NCBI RefSeq assembly: GCF_035510375.1
Contig: NZ_DATKHG010000015.1
DNA: 64,000 nt
Origin: Paenibacillus_I sp035510375
GTDB lineage: Bacteria > Bacillota > Bacilli > Paenibacillales > Paenibacillaceae
Direction: 5' to 3' (one strand)
Position 1 is the first letter of the stretch. Every line of letters begins with the position of its first letter. Of the stretch, positions 34,809 through 44,282 are shown in pieces. The position numbers and the translations under genes were made by a program. Below the pieces are notes generated by a model. The model was not told where the DNA came from and did not search any database. It saw nothing but the letters and a program-made list of their open reading frames with translations.

Positions 34809-35939
34809 ATGCTGAAAATCGGTTCGCACGTATCTTTATCGGACAAGGGGCTGCTGACTGCAGCGCAGGAAGCGGTGTCCTACGGCTCGAGCTCATTCAT
34901 GATTTATACCGGCGCTCCGCAGAATACACGGCGCAAGCCGATCGAGGATTTATACATCGAGGAAGGCAAGGCCGTCATGCAGGCGAACGGAATCGACGAA
35001 ATCGTCGTGCACGCGCCTTATATCATTAATCTCGGCTCCTATAAGGAAGAGACCTTCGAGCTGGCGGTGCGCTTCCTTCAGGAGGAGGTTCGGCGCACCC
35101 ACCGGATCGGCGTGAAGAACATCGTGCTTCATCCGGGCGCTTATACCGACAAAGACCCGGAGTACGGCATCGCCCGCATTGCCGAAGGCCTGAACGAGGT
35201 GCTTGAGGGAACGAAGGAGACAGACGTCAGCATCGCGCTCGAGACGATGGCGGGCAAGGGCACGGAGATCGGACGCTCGTTCGAGGAGATCGCGTCCATT
35301 ATCGACAAGGTCAAGCACAACGACCGCCTGACCGTTTGTATGGATACATGCCACATGAACGATGCGGGCTATGACCTGATCGGCGACCTGGACGGCACGC
35401 TTGCGGAATTCGACAGGATCGTCGGTCTTGACCGGGTTGCGGTCGTGCACATCAACGATACGAAAAACCCGCGGGGCTCCGGCAAGGACCGCCACGCGCC
35501 GGTCGGCGCAGGCTTCCTCGGCCACGAAGCGATCAACAATATCGTGCACCATGAGCTGCTCGCGGGGCGCCCGTTCATTCTGGAGACGCCGTGGATCGGC
35601 AAGGACGACAAGACATGCCGTCCGATGTACGAAGCGGAGATCGCGCTTCTGCGGGGCGACGCGATGGATCGGTTCGGCGAAGGATTTTTCGACCATGTCG
35701 AGCGATTGCATCATTTCTTCGAGAAGGAAGAGATCGATCGCCGCGCTTATGTGCTGTCGGTTTGGGATGCGCTGAAAAACGACGCGAAAGCGAAAAAAGC
35801 CGATCCGCGCGAGCCGATGGACCGTCTCTACGATCTCGTGGTCGAGAACCGGATACTACCGGAGGATCTCAGCGAAGAGAAGATCAACCAGCGCATTACG
35901 GCGTGGTTTGCGGGCAGGCAGCTGCTTGTGAACGCGTAA
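34809..35939 (+). CDS. nfo: Deoxyribonuclease IV (AP endonuclease) with C-terminal extension
   Basis: Cuts DNA at abasic sites in base-excision repair. The TIM-barrel core has the zinc ligands in VHAPYIINLGS, LHPGAY, ALETMAGKG, CMDTCHMNDAGYD, VHINDTKNPRGSGKDRH and LETPW. It is 376 residues long against 280-300 usual; residues about 295-376 form an extra charged, helical tail (RRAYVLSVWDALKNDAKAKK). AAAGGAGCGG precedes ATG 34809. Confidence 0.93.
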   Translation: MLKIGSHVSLSDKGLLTAAQEAVSYGSSSFMIYTGAPQNTRRKPIEDLYIEEGKAVMQANGIDEIVVHAPYIINLGSYKEETFELAVRFLQEEVRRTHRIGVKNIVLHPGAYTDKDPEYGIARIAEGLNEVLEGTKETDVSIALETMAGKGTEIGRSFEEIASIIDKVKHNDRLTVCMDTCHMNDAGYDLIGDLDGTLAEFDRIVGLDRVAVVHINDTKNPRGSGKDRHAPVGAGFLGHEAINNIVHHELLAGRPFILETPWIGKDDKTCRPMYEAEIALLRGDAMDRFGEGFFDHVERLHHFFEKEEIDRRAYVLSVWDALKNDAKAKKADPREPMDRLYDLVVENRILPEDLSEEKINQRITAWFAGRQLLVNA

Positions 35940-35972
35940 CCGACGGACGGAAGGGAAGGAAGAAATCAACCC

Positions 35973-36872
35973 ATGCAGTCAAACGTATATCAGACCCGGC
36001 AATCCATGAACAGCGACAACAACAACCGCGCCCGGATGCTTATCTCTTGCCCGGACCGGCCGGGGATCGTGGCGGCCGTATCCCAGTTTCTGTACGAGCA
36101 CGGCGCGAACATCGTCCAATCGGACCAATACACGATGGATCCCGAGGGCGGCATGTTTTTCATCCGCTTCGAGTTCGATTTGCAGGAGCTGGACAAGCAG
36201 CTTCCGGTTCTCCAGGAGGATTTCACCCGGGTGGCGGACCGTTTCGATATGAAATGGCACACGTTCCGCGCGAGCCGGAAGAAGCGGCTTGCGATCTTCG
36301 TCTCGAAGGAGGACCATTGTCTGCTGGAGCTGCTGTGGCAGTGGCAGGCGGGCGATCTGGATGCGGAAATCGCGATGGTCATCAGCAATCACCAGGACAT
36401 GAGGGAACTCGTCGAATCGTTCGGGATTCCTTATTACCATATTCCGGTCACCGCGGACACGAAAGCCGAGGCGGAGCGCAAGCAGCTGGAAGCGGTAACC
36501 GGCAAAGCGGACATCATCGTCCTGGCCCGCTATATGCAGATCATCACGCCAAAGTTCATCGAATATTTCCCGAACCGGATCATCAACATCCATCACTCGT
36601 TCCTGCCCGCGTTCGTCGGCGGCAAGCCGTACGCCCAGGCGTATCAGCGCGGAGTGAAAATCATCGGAGCCACGGCGCACTACGTGACCGAGGAGCTCGA
36701 CGGCGGACCGATCATCGAGCAGGACGTGCAGCGGGTGAGCCATCGCGACAACGTCAACGACCTGAAGCGCATCGGCCGGACGATCGAACGCGTCGTGCTG
36801 GCGCGCGCCGTCAAATGGCATATCGAGGACCGGATCATCGTGCATCAGAACAAAACGGTCGTCTTCAACTAA
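35973..36872 (+). CDS. purU: Formyltetrahydrofolate deformylase
   Basis: Hydrolyses 10-formyl-THF to formate and THF, balancing one-carbon pools. The 299-residue protein has an N-terminal ACT domain (LISCPDRPGIVAAVSQFLYEHGANI) and a formyltransferase domain with catalytic Asn-His-Asp (NIHHSFLPAFVGG; HYVTEELDGGPIIEQD). GGGAAGGAAGAAA precedes ATG 35973; ATG 36008 is out of frame. It follows nfo by 33 bases and may be co-transcribed. Confidence 0.95.
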   Translation: MQSNVYQTRQSMNSDNNNRARMLISCPDRPGIVAAVSQFLYEHGANIVQSDQYTMDPEGGMFFIRFEFDLQELDKQLPVLQEDFTRVADRFDMKWHTFRASRKKRLAIFVSKEDHCLLELLWQWQAGDLDAEIAMVISNHQDMRELVESFGIPYYHIPVTADTKAEAERKQLEAVTGKADIIVLARYMQIITPKFIEYFPNRIINIHHSFLPAFVGGKPYAQAYQRGVKIIGATAHYVTEELDGGPIIEQDVQRVSHRDNVNDLKRIGRTIERVVLARAVKWHIEDRIIVHQNKTVVFN

Positions 36873-36998
36873 ACTTCGGACTATTTCTATGGAAAACGGC
36901 AGAAGCTAATGGTACAATATTTCAAAAGCCTGCGCACTTGTACGTACAACGTGACGGAGCATACGGCTAACAGTTGAGGAATGGGAGGAAACTTGTAA

Positions 36999-39017
36999 AT
37001 GACAGTCTCACAAAAGTCCGTCGAGCAGCTTTCGATCGATACGGTCCGAACGCTGGCCATCGACGCGATCGAGAAGGCGAAATCCGGACATCCGGGCATG
37101 CCGATGGGCGCCGCACCGATGGGATACCAGCTTTTCGCCAAAACGATGAATCATAACCCGTCCAATCCGGGTTGGGTCAACCGCGACCGCTTCGTGCTGT
37201 CCGCCGGACACGGCTCCATGCTGTTATACAGCCTGCTGCACCTGACAGGCTACGATCTGCCGATGGAAGAGCTTCAGCAGTTCCGCCAGTGGGGCTCCAA
37301 AACCCCGGGCCATCCGGAATTCGGCCATACGGCGGGCGTCGACGCCACGACAGGACCGCTTGGACAAGGGATCGCAATGGCGGTCGGCATGGCGATGGCG
37401 GAAGCCCAGCTCGGGGCCACCTATAACAAAGACGGCTTTAACGTGATCGATCATTATACGTATTCGATTTGCGGCGACGGCGATTTGTCCGAGGGCATCT
37501 CGAGCGAATCCGCTTCGCTCGCCGGCCATTTGAAGCTCGGCAAGCTCATTGTGCTTTACGATTCGAACGATATTTCGCTGGACGGCGAGCTGAGCCTGTC
37601 GTTCTCGGAAAACGTACAGCAGCGCTTCCAGGCTTATGGCTGGCAAACGATTCTCGTCAAGGACGGCAACGATCTTGACGCGATCGCCAAGGCGATTGCC
37701 GAAGCGCAGGCCGAGAAGGACAAGCCGACGCTGATCGAAGTGAAGACGGTGATCGGCTACGGCAGCCCGAACAAAGGCGGCAAAGGCGGCCATGCCGGTC
37801 CGCACGGCTCGCCGCTCGGAGCGGACGAGACGAAGCTGACGAAGCAGGCCTACGGCTGGCAGGAGGATGCCCAGTTCCACGTGCCGGACGAGGTGCGCGC
37901 GCATTTCGCCGGCGTGAAGGCAAGAGGCGAGCAGGCGAATGCGGAATGGAATAAGCTGCTCGCTTCGTATAAAGCGGCGAATCCCGAGCTCGGCGCGCAA
38001 TTTGAAGCAGCCGTAAACGGCGAACTTCCGGAAGGCTGGGATCGCGATCTGCCTGTGTACGAGGCTGGCGGCAAAGCGCTGTCCACCCGCGTCGCTTCAG
38101 GTGAAGCATTGAACGGTCTGGCGAAAAATGTGCCGAACCTCGTCGGCGGCTCCGCCGACCTTGAGAGCTCGACGATGACGCATCTTAAAGGGTTGCCTAT
38201 TTATAAAGCCGGCAACTATGCGGGCCGCAACATCTACTTCGGCGTTCGCGAATTCGGCATGGCCGCGGCGATGAACGGCATCATGCTGCACGGCGGCCTG
38301 AAGGTATACGGCGGCACGTTCTTCGTATTCACCGACTATCTGCGCCCGGCCGTTCGTCTGGCTTCCCTGATGAAGCTGCCGGTCATCTACGTGTTGACGC
38401 ACGACAGTATCGCGGTCGGCGAAGACGGCCCGACCCACGAGCCGATCGAGCAGCTGGCTTCGATCCGGATCATTCCGGGCCTGACGGTTATCCGTCCCGC
38501 CGATGCGAACGAGACGGCGGCGGCTTGGCGTTACGCGGTAGCCAACAAGAATAACCCGGTTGCGCTTGTGCTGACCCGCCAAAACCTGCCGATTCTGGCC
38601 GGCACCGCGGAGAACGCGCGCACAGGAATTGAGCGCGGCGCATACGTCGTATCCGACGCCGAAGGCGGCAAGGCCGTCGCGCAAATTCTGGCGACCGGCT
38701 CCGAGGTGCAATTGGCCGTGGCGGCGCAAAAGGCGCTGGCTGAAGAAGGCATCGCCGTTCGCGTCATCAGCATGCCGAGCTGGGATTTGTTCGACAAGCA
38801 GGACCAGGCTTACAAGGATTCCGTGCTGCTGCCGGACGTCAAGGCCCGCCTGGCCGTCGAGATGGCGCATCCGTTCGGATGGGAGCGTTACGTCGGCGAC
38901 AAAGGCGCGGTGCTCGGCATCGACACGTTCGGAGCTTCCGCGCCAGGCGACCGTGTCATCAAGGAATACGGATTTACGGTCGAGAACGTCGTCGGCAAGG
39001 TCAAGGCGCTTCTGTAG
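36999..39017 (+). CDS. tkt: Transketolase
   Basis: Thiamine-diphosphate enzyme of the pentose phosphate pathway. The 672-residue protein has IEKAKSGHPGMPMGAAPM, HGSMLLYSLLHL, the ThDP motif region GDGDLSEGISSE ... YDSNDISLDGE, and the catalytic Glu segment VREFGMAAAMNG. GGGAGGAAACTTGT precedes ATG 36999. It works with the transaldolase at 19.1 kb. Confidence 0.96.
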   Translation: MTVSQKSVEQLSIDTVRTLAIDAIEKAKSGHPGMPMGAAPMGYQLFAKTMNHNPSNPGWVNRDRFVLSAGHGSMLLYSLLHLTGYDLPMEELQQFRQWGSKTPGHPEFGHTAGVDATTGPLGQGIAMAVGMAMAEAQLGATYNKDGFNVIDHYTYSICGDGDLSEGISSESASLAGHLKLGKLIVLYDSNDISLDGELSLSFSENVQQRFQAYGWQTILVKDGNDLDAIAKAIAEAQAEKDKPTLIEVKTVIGYGSPNKGGKGGHAGPHGSPLGADETKLTKQAYGWQEDAQFHVPDEVRAHFAGVKARGEQANAEWNKLLASYKAANPELGAQFEAAVNGELPEGWDRDLPVYEAGGKALSTRVASGEALNGLAKNVPNLVGGSADLESSTMTHLKGLPIYKAGNYAGRNIYFGVREFGMAAAMNGIMLHGGLKVYGGTFFVFTDYLRPAVRLASLMKLPVIYVLTHDSIAVGEDGPTHEPIEQLASIRIIPGLTVIRPADANETAAAWRYAVANKNNPVALVLTRQNLPILAGTAENARTGIERGAYVVSDAEGGKAVAQILATGSEVQLAVAAQKALAEEGIAVRVISMPSWDLFDKQDQAYKDSVLLPDVKARLAVEMAHPFGWERYVGDKGAVLGIDTFGASAPGDRVIKEYGFTVENVVGKVKALL

Positions 39018-39040
39018 GCGCGATTCCCTATCATGAACGA

Positions 39041-39065
39041 GGACCGCGGCCGCGCCGCGGTCCTT
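39041..39065 (+). terminator. Hairpin after tkt, possibly partial terminator
   Basis: GGACCGCGGC, loop CGC, GCCGCGGTCC then TTTAT. The T-run is short and the next gene's ribosome site follows at once, so read-through into ppnP is possible. Confidence 0.5.
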
Positions 39066-39088
39066 TATAAAGGAGATCGAGGATCATC

Positions 39089-39406
39089 ATGTCCCAATTC
39101 GACAACGTCACCGTCGTGAAGCAGGCGAACGTATACTTCGACGGCAAAGTAACGAGCCGCACGGTCCTGTTCGCAGACGGCACTAAAAAAACGCTCGGCA
39201 TCATGCTGCCCGGTGACTATGAATTCGGCACCGACGCAAAGGAAATCATGGAGATTCTGGCAGGCGACCTGAAGGTGCTGCTGCCCGGCGACTCCGAGTG
39301 GAAGCATATTCAAGGCAAAGGCGAATTCACGGTGCCGGCAAACGCGAAGTTCAAGCTCCAGGTAACGGCCGTAACCGACTACTGCTGCTCTTATATCACG
39401 GATTAA
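39089..39406 (+). CDS. ppnP: Pyrimidine/purine nucleoside phosphorylase, PpnP type
   Basis: A 105-residue single cupin of the DUF1255/PpnP family, which splits nucleosides with phosphate. Seen are NVYFDGKVTSRTVLFADGTKKTLGIMLPG and FTVPANAKFKLQV with a closing DYCCSYI. It sits after tkt, a plausible context because pentose phosphates from nucleosides enter that pathway. AAAGGAGATCGAGGATC precedes ATG 39089. Confidence 0.9.
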   Translation: MSQFDNVTVVKQANVYFDGKVTSRTVLFADGTKKTLGIMLPGDYEFGTDAKEIMEILAGDLKVLLPGDSEWKHIQGKGEFTVPANAKFKLQVTAVTDYCCSYITD

Positions 39407-39437
39407 TCGGACCGCGCGAACGGTACCGACAACAGCA

Positions 39438-39486
39438 AAAGGCTGTCCGACACCGCCAGAACGGCGGAAGCGCGGACAGCCTTTCT
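39438..39486 (+). terminator. Intrinsic terminator
   Basis: AAAGGCTGTCCG pairs with CGGACAGCCTTT around an internal CCGCC/GGCGG hairpin, then CTC. Confidence 0.8.
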
Positions 39487-39611
39487 CAACATTCAGGACG
39501 GGAATACCCGTATTGAACAGAACGGCAGACTTCGTGAACATTTGCCGCCGCTTCGGCTGGCCAGGGAATCATATTTGCGGGCATCAAAACAAGTGTTTTT
39601 CGCGGAGCGGA

Positions 39612-40949
39612 TTACGTCTCCTGCAGCTTGCTCTCGATATATTCCTCCAGTTGCGCCCGCTGATACGGCGGAAGCGCCGACAGCATGCAGCCGTAGTGGA
39701 ACATATCGCCGTGTGCTTCGATTCGGATGATGCGCGCGATCATCGGGGGCAGCGCGGATTCCTCCTGGAAGTGAATGACGACGAACATGTCATGCTCCAG
39801 CGGGAATGAAGAGGCCACCTGCAGGCCGTTGTCCGACAGATCGCGGAGATAGCCCCGCACGGATTGGCCGGAGAACGCGCCTTCCTGCTGCCATTGATAG
39901 ACCGACATCATAAGCGGGATTTCCAGCGCAAGCCTGGTGCTGCGTCTGCGTTCCCCACCCGCTTCCCGGACGCCGGCGGCTTCGTGCCCGTCCCGCGCCG
40001 CCGAAGCTGCAGCCGGGCTCTCCGCGCCGCCCGCCGCGGCCGTACCGCCGTCAACGCCGCCAGCTCCGATCGGGCGGCCGATCCACGTCTCGTAGACGTT
40101 GGCCAGCGCCGCCAGATCTTGTTCGCCGTAGCCGGCGGCCTGGCCGATCTGAAACAGGCTTTTGGCGGCTTCAAGCATCGGGGTCGACAGACCGAGCCCG
40201 TCCGACAGCACCGACGATAAGCGCAGGTCCTTCAGCATCAGCGCCAGCGAGAACTGGACGCTGAAGTCGCGGTCGATAATTTTGCGGCCCTTCAAATCCG
40301 CCTGCTTGCTGGCCGCGCCGCCCGATTGGACGAGGCGAAGGAAGGAGTCGGCCTCGATGCCGCCCTTGGCGGCGATCGCCATGCCTTCGATCAGCCCGGC
40401 CGCATTGATGCCGACGATCGTGTTGTGAGCCAGCTTGGCTACGGCGCCGCTCCCGTTCCCGCCCATCGGGATGACTTCGCGGCCCATGGCAAGCAGCAGC
40501 TCTTTGTTGCCGTCGATGACATCGGGTCTGCCCCCCGCCATGAAGACCAGCGTACCGTCGATGGCGGCGGGCTTGCTTCCGGTTACGGGCGCATCGAGGA
40601 AATCCGCGAACCGGTCTCCGACATCCCGCGCCAGACGGCGGGCCAGAGCGGGCGAGATCGTACTGGAGTCGATGACGGTCATTCCCGGCTTCAATCCGTC
40701 CAGGATGCCGGAATCGCCGTAGTAAACATCCTCTGCGGCCGCGTCGTTGCTGATCATCGTGATGACGACGTCCGCCGCTTTCGCGGCCGCGAACGGCGAA
40801 TCGGCGACTTCCGCGCCGAGCGACAGCAGCTCGTCCGGGCGTCCGGGCGTCCGGTTGTATACGACGACCGGATAGCCTTTGCGGAGCAGATTGGCGGCCA
40901 TGGGCGCGCCCATTGTACCGAGACCGATGAATGCAATGGTTTTCATCAT
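39612..40949 (-). CDS. Beta-hydroxyacid dehydrogenase fused to a C-terminal PilZ domain
   Basis: A 445-residue two-part protein. Residues 1 to about 292 are a 3-hydroxyisobutyrate dehydrogenase/GLYR1-type enzyme: Rossmann FIGLGTMGAPMA, substrate loop DAPVTGSKPAAIDGTL (the GSK variant recalls succinic-semialdehyde reductases) and catalytic Lys in GAVAKLAHNTIV. Residues about 293-332 are a Gly/Ala linker. Residues about 333-445 look like PilZ: RRRSTR, then DLSDNGLQV, a beta barrel and a closing helix. Both c-di-GMP motifs (RxxxR and DxSxxG) are present. ATG 40949 has AGGTG upstream. The substrate and ligand effect are inference. Confidence 0.88.
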   Translation of the reverse strand: MMKTIAFIGLGTMGAPMAANLLRKGYPVVVYNRTPGRPDELLSLGAEVADSPFAAAKAADVVITMISNDAAAEDVYYGDSGILDGLKPGMTVIDSSTISPALARRLARDVGDRFADFLDAPVTGSKPAAIDGTLVFMAGGRPDVIDGNKELLLAMGREVIPMGGNGSGAVAKLAHNTIVGINAAGLIEGMAIAAKGGIEADSFLRLVQSGGAASKQADLKGRKIIDRDFSVQFSLALMLKDLRLSSVLSDGLGLSTPMLEAAKSLFQIGQAAGYGEQDLAALANVYETWIGRPIGAGGVDGGTAAAGGAESPAAASAARDGHEAAGVREAGGERRRSTRLALEIPLMMSVYQWQQEGAFSGQSVRGYLRDLSDNGLQVASSFPLEHDMFVVIHFQEESALPPMIARIIRIEAHGDMFHYGCMLSALPPYQRAQLEEYIESKLQET

Positions 40950-41172
40950 ATTGCCGGGCACCTGCCTTATCGTAAAATGATGGGAAATCCGCGGTTCGTA
41001 CACTCACGATTTTACCACATTCAGGACGGTTCCCGCACCGGACGGCAAAGGTTTTGTCGAATTATGCTTTTCTTGTGTTCGGTTGGGAAATCCATTATTG
41101 TATTGGTTAGGCTGTTGCGGAAAGGTTCGTCCGCCCGCACCATAACGATTAACGAGTTGGAGGAGAGCAACG

Positions 41173-42522
41173 ATGTCCAAAACCGTATCATTCGATTACA
41201 GCAAGGCGTTGACGTTCGTAGGACAGCACGAGGTGGATTACCTGGCCGGCGCGGTCAAGAACGCGCATGACCAGCTTCGCGGCGGAACCGGCGCAGGATC
41301 CGATTACCTTGGCTGGATCGACCTTCCGGTCAATTATGACAAAGAGGAATTCGCCCGCATCAAGCAAGCCGCGGCCAAAATCCAATCCGACTCGGACGTG
41401 CTGATCGTCATCGGCATCGGCGGCTCCTATCTCGGGGCCCGCGCGGCGATCGAGATGCTCTCGCATTCCTTCTACAATATGCTGCCGGACGGCAAGCGTA
41501 AGACGCCGCAAATCTTTTTCGCCGGCAACAACATCAGCTCTACATACGTTACGCATCTTCTCCAGCTGCTGGAAGGCCGCAACTGGTCGATCAACGTGAT
41601 CTCCAAGTCCGGAACGACGACGGAGCCGGCGATCGCGTTCCGCATTTTCCGCGAGAAGCTGGAGCAGCGGTACGGCAAGGAAGAGGCCCGCAAGCGGATT
41701 TACGCCACGACCGACCGCGCGAAGGGCGCGCTGAAGAAGCTCGCGACCGAGGAAGGCTACGAGTCGTTCATTATCCCCGACGACGTGGGCGGCCGTTACT
41801 CCGTGCTGACCGCCGTCGGCCTGCTGCCGATCGCCGCCGCGGGCATCGACATCGACGCGATGATGCAAGGAGCCGCGGACGCCTCCAAGGCATACGGCAG
41901 CGCAGACCTGAAAGAAAATGAAGCCTATCAATACGCGGCGGTCCGCAACGCCTTGTACCGCAAAGGCAAAGCGACGGAAATCCTCGTCAACTACGAGCCT
42001 TCGCTGCACTTCGTATCGGAGTGGTGGAAGCAGCTGTACGGCGAGAGCGAAGGCAAGGACAACAAGGGGATTTTCCCGGCTTCCGTCGATTTCTCCACGG
42101 ACCTGCACTCGATGGGCCAGTTCATCCAGGAAGGCGCGCGCAACCTGTTCGAGACGGTTATCCAGGTGGCCGAGGTGTCCGAGCATCTGACCATCGGGAA
42201 CGATCCCGCCGATCTGGACGGCCTCAACTTCCTGACCGGCAAGACGATGGACTTCGTCAACAAGAAGGCGTTCCAGGGCACGCTGCTCGCCCACACGGAC
42301 GGCAACGTTCCGAACCTGGTCGTCACGATCAAGGATTTCAGCCCGTACACGTTCGGCTATCTCGTCTATTTCTTCGAGATCGCCTGCGGCATCAGCGGCT
42401 ACCTGCTCGGCGTCAACCCGTTCGACCAGCCGGGCGTCGAGGCGTACAAGAAAAATATGTTTGCGCTGCTCGGCAAGCCGGGCTACGAGAAGGAAAAATC
42501 GGAGCTCGAAGCACGGCTGTAG
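41173..42522 (+). CDS. pgi: Glucose-6-phosphate isomerase
   Basis: Interconverts glucose-6- and fructose-6-phosphate. The 449-residue protein has VIGIGGSYLGARAAIEML, the sugar-phosphate site VISKSGTTTEPAIAFR, and GVNPFDQPGVEAYKKNMF near the C-terminus with the catalytic Lys. TTGGAGGAGAGCAACG precedes ATG 41173. It serves both glycolysis and the gluconeogenic route found elsewhere in the window. Confidence 0.96.
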   Translation: MSKTVSFDYSKALTFVGQHEVDYLAGAVKNAHDQLRGGTGAGSDYLGWIDLPVNYDKEEFARIKQAAAKIQSDSDVLIVIGIGGSYLGARAAIEMLSHSFYNMLPDGKRKTPQIFFAGNNISSTYVTHLLQLLEGRNWSINVISKSGTTTEPAIAFRIFREKLEQRYGKEEARKRIYATTDRAKGALKKLATEEGYESFIIPDDVGGRYSVLTAVGLLPIAAAGIDIDAMMQGAADASKAYGSADLKENEAYQYAAVRNALYRKGKATEILVNYEPSLHFVSEWWKQLYGESEGKDNKGIFPASVDFSTDLHSMGQFIQEGARNLFETVIQVAEVSEHLTIGNDPADLDGLNFLTGKTMDFVNKKAFQGTLLAHTDGNVPNLVVTIKDFSPYTFGYLVYFFEIACGISGYLLGVNPFDQPGVEAYKKNMFALLGKPGYEKEKSELEARL

Positions 42523-42566
42523 AGCCGGCAAACGAAGCATAAGCATGCGAAGGGAGCCGGGCGCCT

Positions 42567-43199
42567 ATGCTGGAGCGTTACAAGACGCTGCGTCAGGAGG
42601 CCAGCCGGGAGATCGTGATCAAGAAATCCCGGTTCATCGGCTATGCCAAGCCGGTCGCGGACGAAGCGGAAGCGGTCGCTTACGTGGAGGAAATCAAGAA
42701 AAAGCATTGGAACGCCACCCACAATTGTTCGGCTTATGTCGTCGGCGAGCGCGATGAAATCCAGAAGCAGTCGGACGACGGCGAGCCGAGCGGCACGGCG
42801 GGCAAGCCGATTCTCGAGGTCATCAAGGCCCAGGGGCTGAAAAATGTCGCCGTCGTCGTCACGCGCTACTTCGGCGGCATCCTGCTCGGCGCCGGCGGCC
42901 TGATCCGCGCTTATACGGACGGCGCGGTCGCCGGCATCGAAGCGGCGGAGCCGATCGTCAACGTGCTGCACCGCGAAGTGCTGGTCGACGTCGATTACAC
43001 CTGGTACGGCAAAATCGAGAACGAGCTGCGGGGACGCGGCGTCCGTACGGGCGACGTCTCCTTCACCGACCGTGTTGCCGTAACGTGCTTGCCCGAAGCC
43101 CCGGACGCGGAGCGGTTCGTGCAATGGATGACCGACCTGACCCAGGGGCAAAGCATCATTACGCTCGGGGAAGCGCGTTATGATGTGGAAGGCGAATAA
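42567..43199 (+). CDS. IMPACT/YigZ family protein (YvyE-like)
   Basis: A 210-residue protein of the UPF0029 family. N-terminal IMPACT domain signatures: IVIKKSRFIGYAKPV, WNATHNCSAYVVG, QSDDGEPSGTAGKPIL and VVVTRYFGGILLGAGGLIRAY; a C-terminal DUF1949-like domain follows. Members are linked to translation regulation, but the bacterial role is unsettled. It lies 44 bases after pgi and may be co-transcribed. Confidence 0.92.
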   Translation: MLERYKTLRQEASREIVIKKSRFIGYAKPVADEAEAVAYVEEIKKKHWNATHNCSAYVVGERDEIQKQSDDGEPSGTAGKPILEVIKAQGLKNVAVVVTRYFGGILLGAGGLIRAYTDGAVAGIEAAEPIVNVLHREVLVDVDYTWYGKIENELRGRGVRTGDVSFTDRVAVTCLPEAPDAERFVQWMTDLTQGQSIITLGEARYDVEGE

Positions 43200-43231
43200 C
43201 CGTCCGGCCACATCCGGCAGCCCCAAAAGAG

Positions 43232-43276
43232 ATGCCCCGCAAGCAGAGAAGAAATCTGCGGACGGGGCATTTTTTA
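43232..43276. terminator. Bidirectional terminator
   Basis: ATGCCCCG/CGGGGCAT with an inner GCAGA/TCTGC pairing, then five T; it separates convergent genes. Confidence 0.85.
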
Positions 43277-44161
43277 TTTCAGCGGGTCCTGCCGGATCAT
43301 GCGGATCCATTCCCGCGCGGCGAAGGGGATGTAGTGCTCCTTCCGCCAAATCATCGACATCCGCCACGGAATGCCCGGGGCGGCAAGCGCAACCGTCCGG
43401 AAGCGGTCCGGACTGAGCAGCCGGCACACGCTGGCCGGCAGCAGCGTAATGCCGAGCCCCACGCCCACCATCTCCGCCATGAAATCCCATTGCGAGCTTT
43501 CAAAAGCGATCTGAGGCCTGAAGCCCGCCCGCGCGCATTCCTCCAATATGACGTGATGCAGGTTGAAGTCCTCGCGGAACAGGATGAACGGCTCGTCCGC
43601 CAGTTCCCCGAGTCCGAGCTCCTTTTTCCCTCCCAGCGCGTGGCCGGCAGGCAGCACCACCGCCAACTGCTCCTCGATGCACGGATGGACATGGAACCGG
43701 CCTTCCGCCTCGACCGGCAGGATGACGAAGCCGACGTCGAGATCGCCGGCATCGACGCCGGTCTCGATCGTTTTGCCGCCCTGCTCCATGATCCGGAGAT
43801 GCACATTCGGATACAGGCTGTGGAATTTCCCGATCGCCGACGGGAAAAAACGGACGCCGATCATCGGAGGGATGCCGAGCCGCACGGTTCCTTTTTCCAG
43901 CCGGATCACCTCGTCGAGCTCCTGCGTCATCCGGTCGAGCGAAAGAAGAACGCCGCGCGCGGAACGCAAAATCGTATGCCCGGCGTCCGTCAGCTCGATC
44001 GGAGCGGCGGAACGGTCGAACAGCTCGGCGCCCAGTTCGGACTCGAGCATCCGGACCATTTTGGACAAGGTCGGTTGGGTGACGTGCAGCGCATCGGCGG
44101 CTTTCGTGAAGCTGCGGTGTTCGGCTACGGCCACAAAGTATTCGAGCTTGCGCAAATCCAT
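43274..44161 (-). CDS. LysR family transcriptional regulator
   Basis: A 295-residue regulator: N-terminal winged HTH (MDLRKLEYFVAVAEHRSFTK, ADALHVTQPTLSKMVRMLE) and a periplasmic-binding-like effector domain. It recalls Bacillus CidR/YwbI, but the effector is unknown. ATG 44161 follows GGGGTGAGAACGACA. It is divergent from the thioesterase gene with a palindrome between them, the usual LysR arrangement, so the thioesterase is a candidate target. Confidence 0.9.
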   Translation of the reverse strand: MDLRKLEYFVAVAEHRSFTKAADALHVTQPTLSKMVRMLESELGAELFDRSAAPIELTDAGHTILRSARGVLLSLDRMTQELDEVIRLEKGTVRLGIPPMIGVRFFPSAIGKFHSLYPNVHLRIMEQGGKTIETGVDAGDLDVGFVILPVEAEGRFHVHPCIEEQLAVVLPAGHALGGKKELGLGELADEPFILFREDFNLHHVILEECARAGFRPQIAFESSQWDFMAEMVGVGLGITLLPASVCRLLSPDRFRTVALAAPGIPWRMSMIWRKEHYIPFAAREWIRMIRQDPLK

Positions 44162-44200
44162 TGTCGTTCTCACCCCTGCCAGACAGCGCATACATAGATT

Positions 44201-44210
44201 TCATGCATGA
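44201..44210. promoter_or_regulatory. Palindrome in the LysR-thioesterase intergenic region
   Basis: TCATGCATGA, a perfect 10-base palindrome 40 bases from the LysR start. A possible operator; weak evidence by itself. Confidence 0.3.
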
Positions 44211-44282
44211 TCATTATTCGTATTATGTATTTTACCTATGCGGGAAACGGATGTACAGTAGGGGAAAGGAAGGTGCGTGTCT

